A DNA stretch of 14,702 nucleotides from C7867-001 sp035533615 (GTDB lineage Bacteria > Patescibacteriota > Minisyncoccia > Phycocordibacterales > Phycocordibacteraceae). The notes beneath the pieces are model-generated. The model searched no databases. It saw only the letters and a list, made by a program, of their open reading frames with translations, and was not told the DNA's origin. The stretch is taken from NCBI GenBank assembly GCA_035533615.1, contig DATLTM010000020.1, positions 1 through 14,702 of the forward strand, read 5' to 3'. Positions 7,221 through 12,796 of the stretch are shown here, in pieces. Each line of letters starts with the position of its first letter. Position 1 is the first letter of the stretch. The translations under genes and the position numbers were made by a program.

Positions 7221-7225
7221 AGTTA

Positions 7226-8635
7226 TTATGGATATGGTACGGGGTCGTTTGCGAGTTCAAGATGATAAGGATTCCCGTTGCTTGCAGTGAGACCTCCTTT
7301 CACCAGCGTCCCGCGGAAGAGATATTGCGTCCCGATAGCTAGTTTCTCGAGCGCAACGCCGACGATTGGGAGATCGCCGCCGGTCACGGCTCCACTCTTT
7401 TCGTCTGAGACGATGCTGTAAGCGCTGTTCATCTGAAGAACGTAGCCATGCATTTGGACCATCATGCCGGCGAAGTATTTGGTGCGGCGCATAACTGTAC
7501 CAATCGTATAGACTGGCATATGGAGCGACTGCGGTGTGGAAGTCGCTATCGATGTTGCATGAATAATGATGGAAAGCCCGTCGGGAATATTCAATTGGCC
7601 CGGACTGCTTCCTGGCTTGCCGGTTACCCCATACTGCCAGACTATTTGGTTGGTACTTTTGTCAATGGCGATAACGCGATGGTTCAGGTCGTCGTTCGCG
7701 AGGATAATGCCGTTCGGCATCTCGAATGCGAGCGACGGCTTGTTGAGACTCTGCTCACCGCTTGCATAGAAGTATTGCCACACGACTTTCCCAGTTGCTG
7801 GATTAATCTCTATGATAGAACCTGGGTTGTGATAATTTGCAACGATGATATCACCGTTTAGCATTGGTTGCGGGTCGGAAGGATAGGAGATAGGGAGAGG
7901 ATAAGTCGCAATCTTCTTCCAGTTTTGATCAAGCTCAACGATATCATGCGATCCAATCTCGCTGATGAGGATATGGCCGTTCGAGAGTGGGGTGTCACCG
8001 TTCGGAGAATCGAGCTCGCCCGGGCGTGTCCCGCAATGCCCGGTCACGCCGTATTGCTTGACGATATTTCCTGTCGGCGAGAGTTCAATAATACGACAAT
8101 TCTTGATGTCAGCGATGACGACATTGCCATTCGCAAGCTTGTATGCGTCGTCGGGAGTATTCAGATGATTTGCACTCGATCCAGGGATGCCCGGCGTACC
8201 ATACTGCCACGATATTTTCTTGGTCGTATAGTCTACCTGCTCCACGAGATCATAATTCTCGAGGCTCATCATGACCGTATTGCCGTTATCCGCGAAGAAC
8301 GCGTCGTCGGCGCCCGTTCCTTTTTTCTTCAGATTGAAATCGTACTCCCAAACGATCTGTTTATCTGGTGTTACTTCAATAACGCGGTTGTTTCCGCGAT
8401 CGGCGATGAGTACATTATATGTGCCGAGTGCCGTTGTATTTTGTGGCACCTGCTGGACCTCAGCAGGTGTTGTCGTTGTAGCCAGCGGCACTGGCGCATT
8501 TTCGTCGTCTAAGCCGATAAAACTCTCGAGAGGAGCGGGCAGGGGCAACGATGAGGTGATTGCGTATATTGAATTATGGAGAAAAGAAAGAGTAGCGAAT
8601 ACACTTCCAAGAATTGTCGCTAATATTGCGCGCAT
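7226..8635 (-). CDS. secreted six-blade beta-propeller (NHL-like) protein
   Basis: The 469-residue product has an N-terminal signal or anchor (hydrophobic about 3-19, likely cut after IYA at 25) and a Pro/Thr-rich linker. It then has six propeller repeats: LIADRGNNRVIEV (76-88), VMMSLENYDLVEQV (121-134), VVIADIKNCRIIEL (172-185), ILISEIGSHDIVEL (222-235), IIVANYHNPGSIIEI (263-277) and IILANDDLNHRVIAI (310-324). Most blades are followed by a VWQYG-type strand. NHL and arylsulfotransferase-like propellers show this pattern. A separate C-terminal domain (about 375-465) is rich in beta strands (LPIVGVALEKLAIGTQYLFR) and may be an OB-like fold. The ligand or substrate is unknown, and no catalytic motif is seen. 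The gene is flanked by the two direct repeats. A TAAACT hexamer is 7 nt before the ATG. Confidence 0.82.
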   Translation of the reverse strand: MRAILATILGSVFATLSFLHNSIYAITSSLPLPAPLESFIGLDDENAPVPLATTTTPAEVQQVPQNTTALGTYNVLIADRGNNRVIEVTPDKQIVWEYDFNLKKKGTGADDAFFADNGNTVMMSLENYDLVEQVDYTTKKISWQYGTPGIPGSSANHLNTPDDAYKLANGNVVIADIKNCRIIELSPTGNIVKQYGVTGHCGTRPGELDSPNGDTPLSNGHILISEIGSHDIVELDQNWKKIATYPLPISYPSDPQPMLNGDIIVANYHNPGSIIEINPATGKVVWQYFYASGEQSLNKPSLAFEMPNGIILANDDLNHRVIAIDKSTNQIVWQYGVTGKPGSSPGQLNIPDGLSIIIHATSIATSTPQSLHMPVYTIGTVMRRTKYFAGMMVQMHGYVLQMNSAYSIVSDEKSGAVTGGDLPIVGVALEKLAIGTQYLFRGTLVKGGLTASNGNPYHLELANDPVPYP

Positions 8636-8642
8636 TTCTCAA

Positions 8643-8648
8643 AGTTTA
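8643..8648 (-). promoter_or_regulatory. possible -10 element of the beta-propeller gene
   Basis: TAAACT on the minus strand ends 7 nt before the ATG at 8635. No ribosome-binding site lies between them. The -35 position (TATTAA at 17 nt) is poor. Confidence 0.4.
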
Positions 8649-8686
8649 CCATGCAATGGTCTCTGTTAATAAATAGTTTGCGAACT

Positions 8687-8740
8687 TACGAAACCTGGAA
8701 TGGAACATAATCGAGCGAACTATCCTGGAGTGGAAGGAAT
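8687..8740. repeat. direct repeat copy B, upstream of the beta-propeller gene
   Basis: The partner of copy A at 7167-7220, exactly 1520 bp away in the same orientation. It begins 52 bp upstream of the beta-propeller start and ends 12 bp before the -10 element of the rhodanese remnant, so it lies in the spacer between two divergent promoters. It has no inverted terminal repeats and no transposase nearby. Confidence 0.8.
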
Positions 8741-8751
8741 TTCAGTTTTGC

Positions 8752-8757
8752 TATACT
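8752..8757 (+). promoter_or_regulatory. -10 element before the rhodanese remnant
   Basis: TATACT (five of six consensus matches) ends exactly 6 nt before the ATG at 8764, the same layout as at intact genes in this window. The -35 region is poor. The promoter appears to have survived the damage to its gene. Confidence 0.5.
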
Positions 8758-8763
8758 TAATCC

Positions 8764-9006
8764 ATGTCGATGATTGATGAAGTAAAATTAGGAAGTGCGC
8801 AACTTCTGGATGTACGCGCGGCCGACGAATGGCAGAGCAGTCATGCCGAACACGCAATACATATACCGGTAGATTCATTACTCAAGGGTGAAACGGGCTT
8901 GCTCCTGCCTACGAAGAAGATTTACGTCTATTATCGTCGTGGGCGACAAGGTCATCGTACAAGGTGTATTCACTGGTACAACGGTAGCGGCATCATCCAT
9001 CCTTGA
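8764..9006 (+). pseudogene. rhodanese-domain protein, 5' fragment
   Basis: The first roughly 58 residues match the start of a single-domain rhodanese (sulfurtransferase): LLDVRAADEWQSSHAEHAIH (14-33), then IPVDSLL and KKIYVYY. At the active-site loop a rhodanese should read YCRSG with the catalytic Cys; here it reads YYRRGRQG, and similarity stops. The frame then runs on to 80 residues by chance. The rest of the domain is missing. At the same point a different protein end begins in the +1 frame, so this is probably the 5' part of a gene joined by deletion or recombination to the 3' part of another. An expressed product would lack the nucleophile. Confidence 0.7.
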
Positions 9007-9085
9007 TCAGGGAACGGGTACGACACATCCGATGACTCCTGCACTCGGTCCTATCGGATTCTTCACGCACATATTTGGCTTTTGA
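8927..9085 (+). pseudogene. 3' remnant of an exported protein with a DUF5666-like repeat end
   Basis: In the +1 frame relative to the rhodanese start, a plausible protein end is read: IIVVGDKVIVQGVFTGTTVA (from about 8930), then ASSILDQGTG, a Pro-rich stretch, and GFFTHIFGF with a TGA stop at 9083-9085. The pattern VGDxVxVxGxxxGTxVxAxSI followed by a disordered tail and FGF recalls C-terminal ends of DUF5666/OB-like exported proteins that I associate with Parcubacteria. No start codon or N-terminal half exists here, so it is a remnant fused to the rhodanese fragment. The family name is recollection and not checked. Confidence 0.55.
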
Positions 9086-9115
9086 GTTCTCCTGTCTAGA
9101 TAAATACCGTGCTTG

Positions 9116-9151
9116 AAATACAAAACACCCTCTTCAGGGTGTTTTGTATTT
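9116..9151. terminator. perfect 16-bp hairpin, bidirectional terminator
   Basis: AAATACAAAACACCCT (9116-9131) pairs perfectly with 9136-9151 around the loop CTTC. The A-rich 5' arm and T-rich 3' arm give an intrinsic terminator in either direction. It lies 30 nt after the remnant's stop codon and closes the accessory stretch before tRNA-Trp. The segment 9152-9359 after it shows no gene I can support; one 50-codon open frame (9166-9318) lacks a start codon. Confidence 0.85.
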
Positions 9152-9359
9152 ATTGACTAGGATAATATCAAGAACCCCGCATTGCAGTCCTATATCTAAT
9201 TTTCACCGGCGACGCTAGAGAAACAACGACTGGCGCCTCAACGCAAAGTTTGCAAGTGATTACAGAATTTGGTCGTGAGTTTCTGAAACTTATATCTGAA
9301 CCCACCGAGGAAAGATAGAGGTAAGGCACTTGGGTCTGTCCGATACAAAAATCTTGAGG

Positions 9360-9431
9360 CGGGCCCAGCTGGACTCGAACCAGCAACTCCGCTTTTGGAG
9401 AGCGATGTTTTACCATTGAAACTATAGGCCC
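9360..9431 (-). tRNA. tRNA-Trp(CCA)
   Basis: On the minus strand the acceptor GGGCCTA pairs with TGGGCCC (one T-G pair). The anticodon stem-loop CGCT-CTCCAAA-AGCG gives anticodon CCA, the T arm is GCTGG-TTCGAGT-CCAGC, and the discriminator is G, the expected identity base for Trp. The 3' CCA is not encoded. The CCA anticodon reads UGG only, consistent with TGA being used as stop in this window. Confidence 0.95.
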
Positions 9432-9495
9432 GTATTAGGCAGAGTAGCAGATGGAAGGGTGGGGGAAAAGCTACGCATCAGTTGTTGGTGCGCGG

Positions 9496-9501
9496 TATGA
9501 T
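9496..9501 (+). promoter_or_regulatory. -10 element of the pilin-lysozyme gene
   Basis: TATGAT ends exactly 6 nt before the ATG at 9508. This favours that start over the in-frame ATG at 9451. No -35 match is seen at normal spacing. Confidence 0.5.
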
Positions 9502-9507
9502 ATTGGT

Positions 9508-10527
9508 ATGCGTTCTCGCGTTTCCTTGTTTGTGTTCCTATTTTTCGTTGGCTCGCTTGCGTTGCCGCTTGCCGCGCATGCGGGGGTACCGTTCTTTGGT
9601 CCCATTATTCCCCAACCAAACAATCAGGCGGTGTGCCCCGCAAGCTGGGCGATGCTCATCACTGTTATTAATAACCTCATCAGTCTCCTCATCACTCTTA
9701 CTATTGTTCTTGTTGCCCCGCTGATGATTGCATGGTCTGGCTTTCTCTTTGTGGTGAATCCGGTACACGCGGCTGGGAGAGAGCAGGCAAAAAAGATTTT
9801 GACTAACACTATCGTCGGTATCGTCATCGCACTTGCCAGCTGGATGATCGTCGATGCTGTCATGGCGGTCCTATATAATCAAAACACCCCGAACGGTAGT
9901 GGTGGCGGGGTAATAGGAATATGGTCAGATCTCATTACTTCGGGTACCGGTCCAACTTGCCTCTCGCAAGAGGGGGCGCTTCCCGGTGCTGCTCTGAGCC
10001 AGGCGCCTGTGGCAAGTGTAACCACGACAGGAGGAACTCTATCGACGTCTATTTCTACTGTACCGGGTGATGCGTGCAACCCCGCAACCATCATGGCAGC
10101 TGTACCGAGTGCCAACACAACTCAGGCGAACTTACTTGCGTGTATCGCGCACGGCGAGAGCACGTGTGGAACATCTCACCCCCCTTATAATCTGAACTCT
10201 AGCTGGGGTAAAGCCACGCCTAATGGAAAGGCTTCAACCGCAGCGGGGGCCTATCAAGTACTTTTATCAAGTAATCATAATTGCTATGAAAATAAAGCGT
10301 GCTACACAGCCGCTGGAGTAAGCGGAAAGCTTAACTGTCAAAATGCTTTCGACTCAAACGGTTTCCCTATACCAGGAGCAACTCTGACGAATTGTGAGAA
10401 CGCAGCGGGAAATGTCGCTTGCAGTGCAGCAGCAGCAGTATGTCTCTTAAATAGTGGCCAGAGCTTCTCAACGGCATATGCGACTGACCCATATATGACG
10501 AGCTGCCAAAGCCAATATCACGGCTAA
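9508..10527 (+). CDS. VirB2/TrbC-like pilin domain fused to a lysozyme-like domain
   Basis: A 339-residue exported protein. A signal peptide (1-25, ending AHA) is followed by a pilin-like unit with two membrane helices (about 51-83 and 100-123) joined by a short basic loop (AAGREQAKKILT), the layout of VirB2/TrbC pilins of type IV secretion systems. After a Gly/Ser/Thr-rich linker (about 125-185), a domain at about 186-339 looks like a lysozyme or lytic transglycosylase: LLACIAHGEST with candidate catalytic Glu217 and TAAGAYQVL (244-252), like the GxYQ element of that superfamily. This domain has ten cysteines (190, 212, 220, 259, 265, 277, 296, 305, 312, 333), which suggests disulfides outside the membrane. 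In classical systems peptidoglycan lysis (VirB1) and pilin (VirB2) are separate proteins. The next gene follows 13 nt later. Both domain calls are from pattern. Confidence 0.72.
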   Translation: MRSRVSLFVFLFFVGSLALPLAAHAGVPFFGPIIPQPNNQAVCPASWAMLITVINNLISLLITLTIVLVAPLMIAWSGFLFVVNPVHAAGREQAKKILTNTIVGIVIALASWMIVDAVMAVLYNQNTPNGSGGGVIGIWSDLITSGTGPTCLSQEGALPGAALSQAPVASVTTTGGTLSTSISTVPGDACNPATIMAAVPSANTTQANLLACIAHGESTCGTSHPPYNLNSSWGKATPNGKASTAAGAYQVLLSSNHNCYENKACYTAAGVSGKLNCQNAFDSNGFPIPGATLTNCENAAGNVACSAAAAVCLLNSGQSFSTAYATDPYMTSCQSQYHG

Positions 10528-10540
10528 TTAATTTTTAAAT

Positions 10541-11107
10541 ATGCAAATCAAATTTGTAGGTTGGATAGTTATATTAGTCCTCGGGACAGTTCTAGTCGGC
10601 ACCCTCTGGTATTTTCTGTTAGTGCCAAAGTCAGCATCGCCGCAGATAACTCAACAATCGCCCATAACACTTCCCTCAAGTGGAGTAATCACTCCGGTGA
10701 CCACGCCAGTCTCTCCATCGATGGAATCGCAGCCGTCTCCACAAAAGATATCGGTAGCTACTCAAAACGGTAGTGTCGTGATCACAAATGATTTTATACA
10801 TAACAATGTCACTCTTCCTGATCCTTCAAATGTTGGGAACTATTATCTTACAGGATCCTCAACGAACGGATACGCCATAGGATATCGTACGTCGGCACAA
10901 TTCTTCACCATCGCACTTGAACAGGAACCGCTTAGTCAGACACGTACCGCAGCGGAGGATTTTCTGCTCTCAACGCTCGGTATAACCGAGAATCAACTTT
11001 GCAGTCTGAACTACTATATCGGAACGGATGCCAATACGAACAGTTTTTATGCTGGAAAAAATCTCGGATTCAGCTTCTGTCCTGGTGCGACGGTTTTACC
11101 GCAATAA
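10541..11107 (+). CDS. single-pass membrane protein of unknown function
   Basis: The 188-residue product has an N-terminal membrane helix (about 6-28), a linker rich in Ser, Thr and Pro (30-68), and an extracytoplasmic domain (about 70-188) containing NYYLTGSSTNGYAIGY (100-115), FTIALEQEPLSQTRTAAEDF (122-141) and the end LCSLNYYIGT...NLGFSFCPGA. Cys154 and Cys180 could form a disulfide. I do not recognise a function; small anchored proteins with an NLGFSFCPG-type end seem familiar from Parcubacteria, from memory only. It lies 13 nt after the pilin-lysozyme gene, so a shared transcript and a shared envelope role are likely. No Shine-Dalgarno sequence is seen. Its last 38 nt overlap the end of miaA on the opposite strand. 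Base composition is visibly more A/T-rich than the housekeeping genes. Confidence 0.8.
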   Translation: MQIKFVGWIVILVLGTVLVGTLWYFLLVPKSASPQITQQSPITLPSSGVITPVTTPVSPSMESQPSPQKISVATQNGSVVITNDFIHNNVTLPDPSNVGNYYLTGSSTNGYAIGYRTSAQFFTIALEQEPLSQTRTAAEDFLLSTLGITENQLCSLNYYIGTDANTNSFYAGKNLGFSFCPGATVLPQ

Positions 11108-11936
11108 CATTTTCATTATGTAATTTTCTCAGCCATGTTTTTTGGCGACGGGCATATTGCCACAGCTTTGCCGAGAGAGTCGGGAGGAGTGACATCTCAT
11201 CGCGCTCACGTCGCAAAAATTCGCCGACGATTTTGTATTCCAATCCAAGTTCATTTAGACATGCATCGCCAACTGCTTCGCGTATTCGGCGTACTTCGTC
11301 TACGAGCCCGCGCTCAAACGCGTTCGCAAGGCGTGTATCAATCCGTGCGCGCAATTCTTCACGCGGCGGATCGATGACTATCCACTCGACCTCCGGTACA
11401 AGAGTGAACCTTGGACCAAACGGCGGGACGGCACCGAGAATATCGATTATCTCGAGCGCACGGATGAGTCGCCGACGGTTATGTGGATCAAGCTCACTTG
11501 CGCGTCGCGCGTCTGCCACTCGGATGCGCGTATACAGTTCTTCCGTCGGAAGTTCATCAAGTTCTTCTCGTAATTTGGAATTCGCATCTGCTCCTGTCGG
11601 CAGGCCAGAAAAGAGCGCATTGAAATAAAAATGCGTTCCGCCGGCGAGGATGGGTAGTTTCCCGCGCGCAGATATTTCCTTGATGAGCCGTGATGCGTCC
11701 GTGACGAAATTGCCAGCAGAATATTTTTCCTGCGGGTCGCGGATATTGATGAGATGATGAGGGACTTCACGCATCTCCGCGCGCGTAATCTTCTCGGTCC
11801 CGATATCGAGCCCGCGATACACCTGCCGCGAATCCACAGAGATTATTTCGCCGTCGCGCGAGAGTGCTTCATCAACCGCGCGTGAAGACTTGCCAGATGC
11901 AGTAGGCCCCGTGATGCAGAGTATTTGTGCAATCAT
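11070..11936 (-). CDS. miaA: tRNA dimethylallyltransferase MiaA
   Basis: The 288-residue enzyme adds a dimethylallyl group to A37 of tRNAs that read codons starting with U; several tRNAs in this window have A37 next to A36. Motifs: P-loop GPTASGKS (10-17), DSRQVYRGLDIGTEK (35-49), HHLINIRDPQEKYSAGNF, ILAGGTHFYFNAL (the GGTGLY region) and YARRQKTWLRK near the C-terminus. The ATG at 11936 is chosen because it puts the P-loop at the usual position; an upstream ATG at 11999 would add 21 residues and run into the divergent peroxiredoxin gene. The 3' end overlaps the convergent membrane-protein gene by 38 nt. It is divergent from the peroxiredoxin gene with a 43-nt spacer. Confidence 0.95.
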   Translation of the reverse strand: MIAQILCITGPTASGKSSRAVDEALSRDGEIISVDSRQVYRGLDIGTEKITRAEMREVPHHLINIRDPQEKYSAGNFVTDASRLIKEISARGKLPILAGGTHFYFNALFSGLPTGADANSKLREELDELPTEELYTRIRVADARRASELDPHNRRRLIRALEIIDILGAVPPFGPRFTLVPEVEWIVIDPPREELRARIDTRLANAFERGLVDEVRRIREAVGDACLNELGLEYKIVGEFLRRERDEMSLLPTLSAKLWQYARRQKTWLRKLHNENVIAVKPSHQDRS

Positions 11937-11979
11937 TGCCCGCGATGGTATCATGCGCCTACACGTAACCCAAAAGCCT

Positions 11980-12639
11980 ATGAAAGAAACTAAGAGCAAC
12001 TATTGTGAGAATTGCGGCGAATTCCACGACGCGGTGCGCGACTATACCTCGCAGGTGAAGGTAGGCGAGACCGTACCCGATTTTGAGTTCGAGACGTATC
12101 ACCAGGGGAAGATAACAACGATGAGCCTCTCGAAGCTTCGAGGAAAGTGGGCAGTCCTTGTCTTTTATCCAGCGGATTTTACATTCGTCTGCCCGACCGA
12201 ATTGGAGGAGCTCGCGAAGCTTTACCCGAAGTTCCAGGCTCTGAATGCCGAAATCATCTCGGTCTCTTCCGACACGATTTTCACCCATAAGGCGTGGCAC
12301 GACATCTCGGAAGGCATCCGCCAAATCAAGTATCCGATGGCGGCCGATCCATCCGGGAAGCTTGCCTATGCGTTTGGCGTTCTCGTCGAGGGTGGCGAAG
12401 CGGTGCTTACGCCGGACGAAGGTCTCGCGCTTCGTGGCTCATTCATTATCGATCCGGCCGGTACGCTCCGTTCAATGGAGATAAACGACAATTCCATAGG
12501 CCGTAAGGCCGCCGAGACGCTTCGCAAACTCCAGGCCGCACAGTATGTGGAAACGCACAAAGGTCAGGTGTGTCCGGCTTCGTGGGAACCAGGCGAGGAT
12601 ACACTAGAGCCAGGATTGGATCTGGTGGGGAAGTTATAA
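11980..12639 (+). CDS. AhpC/Prx1-type 2-Cys peroxiredoxin with N-terminal CxxC
   Basis: A 219-residue thiol peroxidase that reduces hydrogen peroxide and organic peroxides. The active site is FYPADFTFVCPTE with peroxidatic Cys71, Pro64 and Thr68. The resolving Cys198 lies in VCPASWEPG, and the end DLVGKL is typical of AhpC. The N-terminal 25 residues are unusual: YCENCGEFHD places a Cys9-x-x-Cys12 pair before the thioredoxin-fold core, where E. coli AhpC has none. It could be a half zinc site or an extra redox pair. The ATG at 11980 is used; in-frame ATGs at 11890 and 11953 overlap or abut miaA. No reductase gene (ahpF or thioredoxin) is adjacent. A TATCAT hexamer at 11949-11954 could be its -10. 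A hairpin terminator follows the stop. Confidence 0.93.
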   Translation: MKETKSNYCENCGEFHDAVRDYTSQVKVGETVPDFEFETYHQGKITTMSLSKLRGKWAVLVFYPADFTFVCPTELEELAKLYPKFQALNAEIISVSSDTIFTHKAWHDISEGIRQIKYPMAADPSGKLAYAFGVLVEGGEAVLTPDEGLALRGSFIIDPAGTLRSMEINDNSIGRKAAETLRKLQAAQYVETHKGQVCPASWEPGEDTLEPGLDLVGKL

Positions 12640-12641
12640 AG

Positions 12642-12675
12642 ACAAAACTGGCCATAGAGTGGCCGCTTTTGTTTT
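12642..12675. terminator. bidirectional terminator between peroxiredoxin gene and tRNA-Leu
   Basis: Positions 12642-12654 pair with 12660-12672 in a 13-position stem (ACAAAA/TTTTGT outer part, GGCCA/TGGCC inner part) with one C-C mismatch and a 5-nt loop. T residues follow on both strands. It starts 3 nt after the peroxiredoxin stop and touches the CCA end of the convergent tRNA-Leu. Confidence 0.8.
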
Positions 12676-12759
12676 GGTGCTGGAGGTGGGAATCGAACCC
12701 ACATGCCTTGCGGCGACGGGTTTTGAATCCGTTGCGTCTGCCAATTCCGCCACTCCAGC
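12675..12759 (-). tRNA. tRNA-Leu(CAA)
   Basis: Class II tRNA on the minus strand. The acceptor GCTGGAG pairs with CTCCAGC, the discriminator is A, and the CCA tail is encoded (12677-12675). The anticodon loop TTCAAAA gives anticodon CAA; the pair closing that loop is A-C. A long variable arm (GCCGCAAGGCAT region) and T arm GTGGG-TTCGATT-CCCAC are present. Confidence 0.95.
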
Positions 12760-12772
12760 GCTGGAATGAAGA

Positions 12773-12786
12773 TTAGCATATGCTAA
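12773..12786. promoter_or_regulatory. 14-bp perfect palindrome over the parB promoter
   Basis: TTAGCATATGCTAA is a perfect palindrome in the 37-nt spacer between tRNA-Leu and parB. Its right end overlaps the parB -10 element (12784-12789), and its left end overlaps a TAATCT hexamer on the minus strand that could serve tRNA-Leu. It could be an operator for a dimeric regulator acting on one or both promoters. Confidence 0.55.
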
Positions 12787-12789
12787 AAT
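12784..12789 (+). promoter_or_regulatory. -10 element of parB
   Basis: TAAAAT (five of six matches to TATAAT) ends 7 nt before the parB ATG. No ribosome-binding site is present between them. The -35 position is poor. Confidence 0.5.
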
Positions 12790-12796
12790 TGTTTTC

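Noticed and set aside
7167..8740. Transposon or insertion sequence bounded by the direct repeats
   Set aside because: There is no transposase, no inverted terminal repeats and no short target duplication. The enclosed gene is a propeller protein, so the repeats are reported without a mobile-element call.
9166..9318. 50-codon open frame after the terminator (ends LKLISEPTEER)
   Set aside because: It has no start codon after the preceding stop and no recognisable family. It could be a gene remnant, but open length alone is weak support.
9168..9416. 82-codon open frame on the minus strand
   Set aside because: It begins inside tRNA-Trp and covers the spacer. No domain or start signal supports it.
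9451..9507. Upstream in-frame ATG for the pilin-lysozyme gene
   Set aside because: It would add 19 hydrophilic residues before a clear signal peptide, and the -10 element 6 nt before 9508 supports the later start.
11937..11999. Longer N-terminus of MiaA starting at 11999
   Set aside because: The P-loop would move away from its usual place, and the extension would overlap the divergent peroxiredoxin start.
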